Origin: Streptacidiphilus rugosus AM-16
GTDB lineage: Bacteria; Actinomycetota; Actinomycetes; Streptomycetales; Streptomycetaceae
Direction: 5' to 3'
DNA length: 64,000 nucleotides
Assembly: GCF_000744655.1 (NCBI RefSeq)
Contig: NZ_JQMJ01000003.1
Coordinates: forward strand, 310,001-374,000
Positions within the stretch are counted from its first letter, which is position 1. Each line of letters opens with the position of its first letter. The notes under the pieces were generated by a model that was given only the letters and a program-made list of their open reading frames with translations, did no database searches and was not told the origin of the DNA. Made by a program: the position numbers and the translations under genes. This document shows, piece by piece, positions 20,232-28,418 of the stretch.

Positions 20232-21323
20232 TCAGGCCGTGCGGACCGCGGTGAACCGCGGCAGGTGCCGCAGGGTGCCGGCCGTCACGGCGAGCCAGGC
20301 GGTGGCCAGCAGCGCGTAGAGGACGACCGCGAGAACCGCGAAGGCGACCAGGCCGGTGCGGGCGTAGAGGCCGGCCGCGCCGGTCACGCAGGTGCCGACG
20401 GGGAAGGTCCAGGCCCACCAGGTCATCGCGAACGGCATGCCGCCCCGCAGTCCGCGCAGCGTCGCCGTGCCGGCCAGGGCCAGCCAGAGCAGGGCGAAGC
20501 CGATCACGGGGACGCCGTAGAGCAGTGCGAAGGACTGGAACGCGACCGGACCGTGGGCGGCGAACTGGGTCACCGCGGTCACCGACTGCCCGAGCGGGCC
20601 CAGCACCAGGAAGAGAGTCGGCACCAGGGCCGGGGGCAGCGGACCCTCGTGGGCCAGGCGGCCGAAGAGGGTGGGCAGCAGCACCAGGACCGCGATCAGG
20701 CTCATGCCGAACATGGCCAGGCAGGCGTAGAGCAGGGTCAGCTGCGCCTGACCGGCGGGCAGGTGCGGGATCAACGCCGGGCCGAGCGCGGCCGAGACCA
20801 TCGGCGCGACCACGGGCAGCAGCCAGGTCGGCGCGGCGTCGGCGCGGGCGGTCCCGTAGCGGGTCGCCAGCCGGTACATCACCGCTCCGGCCGCCCAGAG
20901 CGCGTAGCCGGTGCCGACCGTCCACAGCACCACGTCCAGTGCCAGGGCGAGCTGGTGGCCGAGCAGCGGCTCGCCCGCGCCCAGCGCGCCGAAGCCGACG
21001 GCGAGCAGCGCCATCGGCGGGCAGCCGAGGAAGACCGCCACGGAGGCGTCGTCCAGCGGCCGGACCCGCTCGTGGTGCAGCCGTCCGGCCAGCCGGACGA
21101 GGGTCAGCGTCAGCAGGCCGGCGAAGCCCAGCACCCAGAAGAGCGCGGCCCAGGCGCCGAGCGCCCGGCCGACCGCGCCGGGCAGCGCGTGGGCGCCGTT
21201 GGCCATGATCGCCGTGCCCATCACCGCGGCGTACCAGTTCGGTCCGAACCGGCCCGCGGCCTCGACGAAGCGGTGGCCGGTGAGCCGCCGGGTGAGCGGC
21301 GCGCTGGGCGTGGTGGTTGCCAT
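20232..21323 (-). CDS. TDT/TehA-SLAC1 family transporter
   Basis: A 363-residue membrane protein with about ten hydrophobic segments, of the tellurite-resistance/dicarboxylate transporter family that includes TehA, Mae1 and SLAC1 anion channels. The N-terminal motif FGPNWYAAVMGTAIMANGA is the family signature around the first span. The ATG at 21323 has TGGAGAT just upstream; longer readings of this frame extend into the divergent LysR gene and are false. The substrate may be an anion, a C4-dicarboxylate or sulfite. The divergent LysR gene 70 bases away is the likely regulator. Confidence 0.85.
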   Translation of the reverse strand: MATTTPSAPLTRRLTGHRFVEAAGRFGPNWYAAVMGTAIMANGAHALPGAVGRALGAWAALFWVLGFAGLLTLTLVRLAGRLHHERVRPLDDASVAVFLGCPPMALLAVGFGALGAGEPLLGHQLALALDVVLWTVGTGYALWAAGAVMYRLATRYGTARADAAPTWLLPVVAPMVSAALGPALIPHLPAGQAQLTLLYACLAMFGMSLIAVLVLLPTLFGRLAHEGPLPPALVPTLFLVLGPLGQSVTAVTQFAAHGPVAFQSFALLYGVPVIGFALLWLALAGTATLRGLRGGMPFAMTWWAWTFPVGTCVTGAAGLYARTGLVAFAVLAVVLYALLATAWLAVTAGTLRHLPRFTAVRTA

Positions 21324-21393
21324 ATCTCCACCATCGCCGCAGGTCGGAGCGGTCGGTAGGGAGTCCGTGGCGATGAGGGCATAAGCTGCGTCT

Positions 21394-22329
21394 ATGAGTA
21401 CGAGCCCGGCTCCCCTCTCCCCGCGCGTCCCGGACCTGGGCGCGCTCGAGCTGCTGCTCGAAGTGGTCAGGCTGGGCAGCCTGGGCCGGGCGGCCGCCGC
21501 TCTCGGCATCACCCAGCCCGCGGCCTCCGCCAGGATCGCGTCCATGGAACGGCAGATCGGCGTCACCCTGCTGGACCGCTCCCCGCGCGGCTCGCGTCCC
21601 ACCGAGGCGGGGGCGCTGGTCGCGGAGTGGGCCGGGCAGGTGGTCGCCGCGGCACGCGGCCTGGACGCGGGCATCGCCGCCCTGCGCGAGCAGCGCGACG
21701 CCAGGCTCCGGGTCTCGGCGAGCCTGACGGTGGCCGAGTACCTGATGCCGGGCTGGCTGCTCGCGCTGCACGCCGCCCTCCCCGGCACCGCGGTGACACT
21801 GCGGGCGGCGAACTCCGCGGAGGTCGCCGCGCAGGTGCTCGCGGACGAGGCCGACCTGGGCTTCGTCGAAGGGGTCCGGCTGCCCGCCGGCGTCGACGGC
21901 GTCGTCATCGCCCACGACCGCCTGGTGCTGGTCGTCTCCCCGACGCACCGCTGGGCTCGCAGGCGCGCACCGCTGACCGCGGACGAGGTCGCCGCCACCC
22001 CGCTGATCCTGCGCGAACAGGGGAGCGGCACCCGCGAGGTGCTGGACGCCGCGCTGGCCGCGTCGGGCGGCCTGGCCGCCCCGCTGCTCACCCTCGCCTC
22101 GACCACGGCGCTGAAGTCCGCGGCCACCAGCGGCGCGGGACCGGCCGCGGTCAGCGAGCTCGCCGTCGCCGACGAGCTCGCCTCGGGCCGGCTGGTGGCC
22201 GTGCCGGTCGAGGAACTCCCCCTCCAGCGGCCGCTGCGGGCGATCTGGCCCAAGGGCAGCAAGCCCAAGGGTCCGGCACGGGAGCTCCTCTCCCTGATCA
22301 GGAGCGTGCGGCCGAACCGTCAGGGCTGA
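21394..22329 (+). CDS. LysR family transcriptional regulator
   Basis: A 311-residue regulator. The N-terminal winged HTH has GSLGRAAAALGITQPAASAR and ASMERQIGVTLLDRSPRG (residues 28-68), followed by a periplasmic-binding-like effector domain from about residue 100. It is divergent from the TDT transporter gene, the classical arrangement for LysR control of a transporter. The ATG at 21394 has no clear ribosome binding site. An ATA-N9-TAT element overlaps the start and could be an autoregulatory T-N11-A site. The effector is unknown. Confidence 0.9.
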   Translation: MSTSPAPLSPRVPDLGALELLLEVVRLGSLGRAAAALGITQPAASARIASMERQIGVTLLDRSPRGSRPTEAGALVAEWAGQVVAAARGLDAGIAALREQRDARLRVSASLTVAEYLMPGWLLALHAALPGTAVTLRAANSAEVAAQVLADEADLGFVEGVRLPAGVDGVVIAHDRLVLVVSPTHRWARRRAPLTADEVAATPLILREQGSGTREVLDAALAASGGLAAPLLTLASTTALKSAATSGAGPAAVSELAVADELASGRLVAVPVEELPLQRPLRAIWPKGSKPKGPARELLSLIRSVRPNRQG

Positions 22330-22345
22330 CCGCCAGCGCCGCCCC

Positions 22346-23122
22346 TCACCACTTCTGACGGTCCCGCAGCACCGGGAACTCCTCGCGGGTCCTGGCCACG
22401 ACCGCCGGGTCGAACTCCACCGTGAGCACCTGCTCCCCGGTCCCCGCCTCCCCCAGCACCTCGCCCCACGGATCGACGACCACGCTAAGACCGGCCTGCT
22501 CCACACCGCCGTGCGTCCCCGCGTTGTTGCAGGCGAAGACCAGCGCCTGCTCCTCCACGGCCCGCGCCCGGGCCAGCAGCGACCAGTGCGCCGTCCGCCG
22601 GGCCGGCCACGCCGCGGGAACGACGAAGAGCTCGGCGCCGCGGTCCAGCATCGCCCGGAACAGCTCGGGGAACCGCAGGTCGTAGCAGGTGGCCAGGCCC
22701 ATCCGCCCGAACGGCGTGTCCACGACGGCCAGTTCCTCGCCCGCGGCCATCAACGCGGCCTCGCCGCTGTCGAAACCGAAGCGGTGGATCTTCCGGTAGA
22801 GGGCGTGCAGTTCGCCGTCGGGGGCGAAGAGCAGCGAGGTGTTGTAGAGCGGCCCCTCCGGGTCCCGCTCGACGATCGAACCGGCGTGCAGCCAGACGCC
22901 CGCGTCACGGGCGGCAGCCGACATGGCGTCAGCGGTCGGTCCGTCCAGGGTCTCCGCCCCCGCCTGCCAGCCCTCGTAGGCGAAGCCGCCGAGCGGCCAC
23001 AACTCGGGCAGGACCACCAGATCCGAGCCGCGCAGCGAGCGCACGAGCTCCGCGATCCGCACCCGGCGTTCGGCGGCGGACTCCCGCTCGTTCACATCGA
23101 TCTGGACAAGAGAGGCGCGCAC
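22346..23122 (-). CDS. Carbon-nitrogen hydrolase (nitrilase superfamily)
   Basis: A 258-residue cytoplasmic amidase-type enzyme with the full Glu-Lys-Cys triad: Glu in VVLPELWPLGGF near residue 38, Lys in LYRKIHRFGF near 108, and Cys in ATCYDLRFPELF near 142. It resembles the Nit2/omega-amidase branch, but the substrate is not certain. The GTG start at 23122 begins at the first conserved strand (RASLVQIDVN). The frame remains open to 23440, but that part is the shadow of the divergent gene. It converges on the LysR gene, whose stop is 16 bases away. Confidence 0.88.
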   Translation of the reverse strand: MRASLVQIDVNERESAAERRVRIAELVRSLRGSDLVVLPELWPLGGFAYEGWQAGAETLDGPTADAMSAAARDAGVWLHAGSIVERDPEGPLYNTSLLFAPDGELHALYRKIHRFGFDSGEAALMAAGEELAVVDTPFGRMGLATCYDLRFPELFRAMLDRGAELFVVPAAWPARRTAHWSLLARARAVEEQALVFACNNAGTHGGVEQAGLSVVVDPWGEVLGEAGTGEQVLTVEFDPAVVARTREEFPVLRDRQKW

Positions 23123-23234
23123 GGTACCACCCGCTTCGTCAAGGGCCCTACGATCAACACGGGAAAGCGCCGACCTGGGAACACCAGGCAGCGTAACGTG
23201 CCCATAGCGCAATTGGCTGCTCCGCCGAGGGGTC

Positions 23235-24071
23235 GTGAACGTGACCGACAAGCAGACCGTCCAGGCATACGCCGATGCCTGGACCCAGTCCATCGAGGCC
23301 ATATCCGAGCTGGTCGCCCCGCTGAGCGAGGGCGCGTGGAACCGTCCGACCGAGTGCCCCGGCTGGTCAGTCAGGGACGTCGTCTCGCACGTCATCGCCA
23401 TGGAGCTGGAGCTGCTCGGCGACCCGCGCCCGATCCACACGCTCCCGCGCGACCTGCGCCACGTGGTGGACGAGTTCAGCCGCTACTGCGAGGTGCCGGT
23501 CGACAAGCGGCGCTGCCACACCGCGCCCGAGATGACGGCGGAGCTGGAGTACACCATCATCCGCCGCGGCCGGGCGCTGCGCACCAACACGCGCTACGAG
23601 CCGATGGACGACATCCGCTGGCCGATGGGCCCGTACAGCCGTGACGTCCCCTACCACCAGCTGCTGCGCACCCGCGTCTTCGACGTCTGGACCCACGAGC
23701 AGGACGTCCGCCGGGCGCTGCACGCCCCCGGCGGCCTGGACACCCCGGCCGCGGCGATCACCCGCGACTACCTGATCGAGCTCCTCCCCAAGGCCGTCGC
23801 GAAGCTCGCGGGCGCGCCGGCGGGCTCGGCGGTGGTCTTCGACGTCCACGGCGCACAGGAGTTCATGCGCACGGTCCACGTGGACGAGGCCGGCCGCGGC
23901 AGCGTCGACGCCCAGGTCCCGCTGGCCCCGGTGGTCCGCGTCACCACGGACTGGGAGACCTACGCCCGCCTCGCCTGCGGCCGCGTCACGGCGTCCGCGG
24001 CGGACGTGAAGACCGAGGGCGACGAGGCGCTGGCGCGCCGCATCCTGGACAACTTCGCGGTCACGCCGTAG
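23235..24071 (+). CDS. Maleylpyruvate isomerase family mycothiol-dependent enzyme
   Basis: A 278-residue protein with an N-terminal MDMPI/DinB-like four-helix domain (PTECPGWSVRDVVSHVIAME near residues 36-56) and a C-terminal MDMPI_C-like domain (VRVTTDWETYARLACGRV near 235). Family members bind a metal through histidines and use mycothiol, the actinobacterial low-molecular-weight thiol, in isomerase or transferase reactions. The actual substrate is unknown. The GTG at 23235 is preceded by GAGGGG. It is divergent from the nitrilase-family gene; the 112 bases between them hold both promoters. Confidence 0.85.
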   Translation: MNVTDKQTVQAYADAWTQSIEAISELVAPLSEGAWNRPTECPGWSVRDVVSHVIAMELELLGDPRPIHTLPRDLRHVVDEFSRYCEVPVDKRRCHTAPEMTAELEYTIIRRGRALRTNTRYEPMDDIRWPMGPYSRDVPYHQLLRTRVFDVWTHEQDVRRALHAPGGLDTPAAAITRDYLIELLPKAVAKLAGAPAGSAVVFDVHGAQEFMRTVHVDEAGRGSVDAQVPLAPVVRVTTDWETYARLACGRVTASAADVKTEGDEALARRILDNFAVTP

Positions 24072-24116
24072 CAGGACGGCGCGGCAGCTCTTGGCCAAGG
24101 GGCAGTTGCACTGCCT

Positions 24117-24250
24117 CAGGGGCGCGGGGCTCTGCTTGATCAACTGCGTGCGCGGCAAGCCCCCAGCCTTCGGCCGGGAGGTACCCCCTCCCGCGTGCGG
24201 ATGGTCCTCGACGCGGAGGGCCATCCGCACCGGGTGGTTGCTATCGCCCC
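24117..24250. repeat. Interspersed palindromic repeat, copy A
   Basis: This 134-bp element between two convergent genes starts with CAGGGGCGCGGGGC and ends with ATCGCCCC. It contains an inner inverted repeat, GTGCGGATGG at 24195-24204 with CCATCCGCAC at 24221-24230. It shares edge and inner sequences with copies at 28171 and 62967. It probably also acts as a terminator for both neighbours. Confidence 0.7.
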
Positions 24251-24251
24251 T

Positions 24252-25658
24252 TTATGCGCCCGCGGCGCGGGGCTGGGGGATCAGCTGGCTCTCGCGGCGG
24301 AGCGCGGCGCGGCGGAGGCGGAGGATCTGGAAGAGGCCCAGGGCCATCGGGGCGTACAGCGTGGTGAACGCGGCACGGAACGCCGACGGGGTGTACGTCG
24401 CGGCGGAGCCCGACGTCGTCGCGTCGAGGACGAGGCCGATCAGGAAGAGGGCCAGAACCGCGGCGATGAATCCGCCCATGTTGACGATGCCCGACGCCGT
24501 GCCGATCCGCTCCGGCGGGTTGACCGGGCGGGCGTAGTCGAGGCCGATCAGTGAGGCCGGGCCGTTGCTGCCCATCACCACGACCAGGGCGACCAGCAGC
24601 CAGACCGGCACGTGCCCGCCCGGCCAGGCCAGGACCAGGCCCCAGACGCCGCCGGTCACCAGCACCACCAGGAAGACCGTCGGCGTCCGCAGGCCCGGGC
24701 GGCGGGACATCAGCTGGCCGAACAGCACCGAGAAGCCCATGCCCGCGACGATCACCAGGCTCAGCATCCCGCTGGCGGCCGCACGGGACATGCCCTGCCC
24801 CTCCATCAGGAAGGGCATGCCCCAGAGCAGCAGAAAGCTGGACGCGGGGAACGCCGTCGTGAAGTGCACCCACATGCCCAGCCGGGTCCCCGGCTCGCTC
24901 CAGGCGGCACGGATCTGCTCGCGCAGCGAGAAGCCCCTGGCCCGGTCAGGAGCGTCGACCGCGCGCCGCCGCGCGAACAGCGGTTCGCGCGCCGCGCTCT
25001 CCGGCGTCTCGCGCAGCGCCAGCAGGACCAGGGCCAGCACGCCGACGCCCAGCAGCGCCGTCGTGGCGAAGGTCGGCGTCCAGCCGGCGCTGTGCAGGAC
25101 CTGGGAGAGCACCATCGTGCTGACCAGATTGCCCATGGTGCCGACCAACCCGGTCAGCTGCGCGATGAACGGGTTGCGGAAGACCGGGAACCAGCGTGCG
25201 CCGATCCGCAGCACGCTGACGAAGGTCATCGCGTCGCCGCAGCCCAGCACGCCGCGGGCGAGCAGCGCCGGGGTGAAGGACGTGGCCAGCGCGAAGCCGA
25301 GCTGCCCGGCCGTGAGCAGCACGAGGCCCGCGCTGAGGATCCGGCGCGGGCCGTGGCGGTCGACGAGCAGGCCGACCGGTATCTGCATGCTCGCGTAGAC
25401 CAGGACCTGGAGGATGGAGAAGGTCGAGAGCGCGGAGGCGTTGATCCCGAACCGTGCGGCCGCGTCCAGCCCGGCCACGCCGAGGCTGGTGCGGTGGACC
25501 ACGGCCAGCACGTAGACCGTGACCCCGATGCCCCACGCGGTCCACGCCGCCCGGCCGCCCGGCGGCTCGCGGCGCACCGTGACGGCCGTCGCCACGCCCT
25601 CGGCGGCTGCGACGGTGGGCACGGCGGCGCCCGGGGCGGCGGCAGGGTCGGCTGTCAT
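24252..25658 (-). CDS. MFS transporter
   Basis: A 468-residue 12-span major facilitator. The first conserved loop appears as LLVDRHGPRRILSAG near residue 93, with a second copy of the half-repeat after about residue 250. Residues 1-30 are an Ala/Thr-rich cytoplasmic tail. The ATG at 25658 has AGGATGGG upstream. The overall pattern resembles the ACS/NNP-type metabolite and anion carriers, but the substrate cannot be assigned. A short palindrome at 25669-25682 lies just before the gene. Confidence 0.85.
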   Translation of the reverse strand: MTADPAAAPGAAVPTVAAAEGVATAVTVRREPPGGRAAWTAWGIGVTVYVLAVVHRTSLGVAGLDAAARFGINASALSTFSILQVLVYASMQIPVGLLVDRHGPRRILSAGLVLLTAGQLGFALATSFTPALLARGVLGCGDAMTFVSVLRIGARWFPVFRNPFIAQLTGLVGTMGNLVSTMVLSQVLHSAGWTPTFATTALLGVGVLALVLLALRETPESAAREPLFARRRAVDAPDRARGFSLREQIRAAWSEPGTRLGMWVHFTTAFPASSFLLLWGMPFLMEGQGMSRAAASGMLSLVIVAGMGFSVLFGQLMSRRPGLRTPTVFLVVLVTGGVWGLVLAWPGGHVPVWLLVALVVVMGSNGPASLIGLDYARPVNPPERIGTASGIVNMGGFIAAVLALFLIGLVLDATTSGSAATYTPSAFRAAFTTLYAPMALGLFQILRLRRAALRRESQLIPQPRAAGA

Positions 25659-25668
25659 GATGCGCCCA

Positions 25669-25682
25669 TCCTATTGGTAGGA
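25669..25682. promoter_or_regulatory. Short palindrome upstream of the MFS gene
   Basis: TCCTA and TAGGA flank TTGG, 11 bases upstream of the MFS start codon on its transcribed side. The position would suit an operator or may be chance. Confidence 0.25.
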
Positions 25683-25740
25683 CGAATCCGTCCCGGCGGC
25701 GCGGTCCGCCCGACCCCGGGGCGTACGGTTCAGCCGCAGG

Positions 25741-26826
25741 TCAGTGGGCCTGCGCGTAGGAGAAGAGGCTGAAGATGCGGTCGTCGAAGATCGGGCTGTA
25801 GCTGGTCCAGCTGTTCGGGCCGCCGGCGTCCTCGCCGCCGGTGAGGCCGACGATCCAGCCGCTCTTGCCGTTGAAGTAAGTGATCCACGGACCGCCGGAG
25901 GTGCCGCCGTAGAAGCCGGTGCAGTAGGTCACCATCTGCCGGTAGCCGGCCAGCTTGCTGGTGCGTACCTTCGGCGTGCAGCGGATGGCCGAGTCGGCGC
26001 TGTCCGCGGTGATCTTCGGGTAGCCGAGCACCGTCACGTAGAGGTAGTAGCTCGACGTGCGGGTGAGCCAGTTTCCGCCGGTGACACTCTGCACGGTCTT
26101 GCCCTGGGCGTTGTTGGCGACCTGGGCGAAGGCGTAGTCGTAGTCGCTGGGCGCGCCGTAGGAGCTGGTGAAGTGGGCGTCCTTGAAGACCTTGGTCACC
26201 GGCCAGATGCCGTAGGGCTGCTTGGCCGCCGACAGGCCGTGCTTGTAGTCCGGCACATAGGCCATCCACGAGCCCGGGTTGCAGTGCGCGGCCATGACGA
26301 TCATGTTGCCGTGGGCGCTGTTGACCACGCTGGCGGTGCAGTAGTGCGTCGTCAGGTCCCCGGTCGAGCGGTAGAAGATGACGCCCGTCGTCGGGGTGCC
26401 GGCGAAGTGGTACGAGTAGGCCATGTTCGCCGTGACCGCCTGCGGCGCCTTGCCGGCCACCGCGGCCCGGCCGCTCCTGACCGCCGCGGACGAGCCGCCG
26501 ACGGGGGTGGCCGAGTCGAGCCGCGCGGTGGTCCAGAACTTCGTGGCGGCCGCCACGTTCCAGTCGGCGGAGGAGGTGGCGGCGATCCGCGGCGCGACCG
26601 CCATCGAGCCGGTACCCGGCACCGCGACACCGGACGCGCCCGCGGCCCCGCCCGCGCCCACGACTCCCACTGCGGCCTTGGACTGCGAGGCGACGACCGG
26701 CTCCGACGCCCCGGAACTGGCGCCGAGCGCGGACGGTGCGAAGACCGCTCCCAGCACGCCCAGCGCCACGAGTCCGCCGACGGCCGCCTTCAGTCCCAGA
26801 GCACGACCGCGACTACGCTCGCCCAC
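25741..26826 (-). CDS. Secreted trypsin-like serine peptidase
   Basis: A 361-residue exported chymotrypsin-fold protease. The signal peptide covers about residues 1-36 (VGGLVALGVLGAVFAPSALG), and a pro-region runs to about residue 120. The catalytic triad is visible as His in MAAHCNPG, Asp in SDYDYAFAQV and Ser in GGTSGGPWITY. The GTG start has AGGGGGA upstream. It resembles the actinobacterial V8/glutamyl-endopeptidase-like secreted proteases of unknown target. A second exported peptidase gene lies directly upstream on the same strand. Confidence 0.88.
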   Translation of the reverse strand: MGERSRGRALGLKAAVGGLVALGVLGAVFAPSALGASSGASEPVVASQSKAAVGVVGAGGAAGASGVAVPGTGSMAVAPRIAATSSADWNVAAATKFWTTARLDSATPVGGSSAAVRSGRAAVAGKAPQAVTANMAYSYHFAGTPTTGVIFYRSTGDLTTHYCTASVVNSAHGNMIVMAAHCNPGSWMAYVPDYKHGLSAAKQPYGIWPVTKVFKDAHFTSSYGAPSDYDYAFAQVANNAQGKTVQSVTGGNWLTRTSSYYLYVTVLGYPKITADSADSAIRCTPKVRTSKLAGYRQMVTYCTGFYGGTSGGPWITYFNGKSGWIVGLTGGEDAGGPNSWTSYSPIFDDRIFSLFSYAQAH

Positions 26827-26952
26827 CGACAGTCCCCCTACCTTCGCCTACTTGTCTGCACACACTCTCATATGACTGCCTGTCGCCCTCGATCGTCACA
26901 CCGCCCGTTAGCAGAACTTGACCTTGTGTGATCCCTCTGGAGCAGCAAGCGG

Positions 26953-28077
26953 TCAGAAGGAACCGACCAGCCAGACGGCGCTCGCACGCATGCGCGCCTG
27001 ACGGAACCTCTCGTCCCTGACCCAGTCGGTCCGGTCGACGACCGTGGCCCGGACGAAGGCACGGCAGTGCGGCCCGAGACCGAGCGCGCCGGTGTCCAGC
27101 CCGAGCCCGTCGTCGCGCAGGGCCGCGCTGGGCGCGGGACGGCCGCCGACCGTCCATCTGACGGTCAGTCGGCGACCGCCGGCCAGCGGCAGCGGGGTCA
27201 CGGTCAGCGTCCGGCCGGGAGCGACAGGTCCCGCCCGGGGCGCGGGGGCGGCGGCGTCGATGGAGTTCAGCCTGCGGTACAGCGCCTCGATGACGGCCTC
27301 GCGGCAGGGCAGGTTGTAGACGCCGCCGAGCCGCCGCATGATCGAGTTCTGGGTGGGCCGGTAGAGCCCGTTCGCGCTCCGGTAGGCGCCGACCACCCCG
27401 CCGCTGGGGTCCGCCGCGCCGAGCCAGCGCCACCACTTCGCGTGCGCGGAGGTCATCGCGGAGGCGTCCTGGGTGGAGAGGTTGGGGAAGTCGGACTGCC
27501 CGCCCGGCGCGGCGTCGTACTCGTCGCCGAGGCCGCCGACGGTGTGGCCCATCTCGTGCTGGATGATCGAGCCCGCGTCCTTCGCCCCGGCGGACAGCGT
27601 GGTCACCCCGCTGCCGCCGGCCCCGCCGTAGGCGGTGGAGTCGGCCAGCGCGATCACGTACTCCGGCCCCACGGCCGGCCCGACGTAGTGCGAGACGGCG
27701 GCCTCGTCCGCGCAGAGCAGCCGCGGCGTTCCGCCGCAGCCGAAGTGCATGCCGAGCGGTGAGTCCGGGCCCAGCCCGGACTCCGGCGAGACCAGGTCGA
27801 CGCGCCGGACGTCGAAGAACGGCGCGTAGGTCCGAAACGGCTCGACCGAGCTCAACGCCCGCCAGGTCGCGGCGGCTTGCGCGCGGAAGCGCGGGAGGTC
27901 GCCGGCGGTGTAGCCGTCACCGATGAGCACCAGGGTGATCCGGTTGGCGGCCGGCCCGTTGTCGACGAGCGTCACCGTCCCGACGACGGCGGCGCGCGCG
28001 GGAGCGGCGGAGGCGGGCGTGCAGCCCGCGAGCAGCACGGCGAGTACGGACAGAACGGTGGCAAGGCGTCGCGACAC
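26953..28077 (-). CDS. M64 family zinc metallopeptidase, lipoprotein
   Basis: A 374-residue peptidase_M64 (IgA-peptidase-like) protein. The N-terminus has a lipoprotein signal with LLAGC near residues 16-20, so the enzyme is likely anchored outside the membrane. The zinc site is HEMGHTVGGLGDEY near residue 177, where the two His are ligands and Glu is catalytic. The GTG start has no strong ribosome binding site. In Streptomyces these proteins are common but their substrates are not known. It is 126 bases upstream of the serine peptidase gene on the same strand. Confidence 0.88.
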   Translation of the reverse strand: MSRRLATVLSVLAVLLAGCTPASAAPARAAVVGTVTLVDNGPAANRITLVLIGDGYTAGDLPRFRAQAAATWRALSSVEPFRTYAPFFDVRRVDLVSPESGLGPDSPLGMHFGCGGTPRLLCADEAAVSHYVGPAVGPEYVIALADSTAYGGAGGSGVTTLSAGAKDAGSIIQHEMGHTVGGLGDEYDAAPGGQSDFPNLSTQDASAMTSAHAKWWRWLGAADPSGGVVGAYRSANGLYRPTQNSIMRRLGGVYNLPCREAVIEALYRRLNSIDAAAPAPRAGPVAPGRTLTVTPLPLAGGRRLTVRWTVGGRPAPSAALRDDGLGLDTGALGLGPHCRAFVRATVVDRTDWVRDERFRQARMRASAVWLVGSF

Positions 28078-28170
28078 GGCGGATCGCTACCGCGGGTCGC
28101 TCGGCGCCATACCCCCCGCCCGCCCCCTTCACCCCCAGGAGCGCGCCACTTACTGCACCCGGGCAACCAT

Positions 28171-28276
28171 CAGGGGCGCGAGGAACTGCGCGAGCGACCA
28201 CCCTGTCCGGATGGCCCTGCCCACTCGGCGACTCCCCACCCGGGGTGGGGAGTCGCCGCAGTTCCTCGCGCCCCTC
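28171..28276. repeat. Interspersed palindromic repeat, copy B (nested hairpins)
   Basis: Perfect 19-bp outer arms (28172-28190 and 28257-28275) enclose a second, perfect 14-bp hairpin (28227-28240 with 28244-28257, loop CGG). The outer arm sequence AGGGGCGCGAGGAACTGCG is also found in copy C. It lies downstream of the E2 gene and could fold as a large terminator-like structure on either strand. Confidence 0.8.
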
Positions 28277-28291
28277 TGGTGTCGCCGCTGG

Positions 28292-28312
28292 CCCGCCGAC
28301 GCGAAGCGCACC
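28292..28312. repeat. 21-bp direct repeat, first copy
   Basis: The 21-base block beginning CCCGCCGACGCGAAG is identical at 28292-28312 and 28383-28403, 91 bases apart, between the palindromic repeat and the E2 gene end. Function unknown; it may be part of a larger duplicated intergenic unit. Confidence 0.7.
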
Positions 28313-28382
28313 AACCTGGTCGCGCCCACGCGCCGGAGGCGCACATCAGCAGAGCCTCGCGCCCCTTTGGTCGTGCAACAGC

Positions 28383-28403
28383 CCCGCCGACGCGAAGCGC
28401 ACC
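28383..28403. repeat. 21-bp direct repeat, second copy
   Basis: Identical to the block at 28292-28312. This copy ends 15 bases before the stop codon side of the E2 gene. Confidence 0.7.
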
Positions 28404-28418
28404 TTGCAGCGCGGAGCG

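Larger units (their letters stand above)
28078..28418. other. Gene-free region with repeats
   Basis: This 341-base stretch between the M64 peptidase gene start and the E2 gene end has no credible gene. It holds a palindromic repeat copy (28171-28276), a pair of 21-bp direct repeats (28292 and 28383), and probably the terminator of the 2-oxoacid dehydrogenase operon plus the M64 promoter. Confidence 0.7.

Noticed and set aside
24117-24250. CRISPR array
   Set aside because: The repeat is a single palindromic unit with no regular spacer series; no cas genes are present. Other tandem repeats lie in coding DNA or are 11 bases long.
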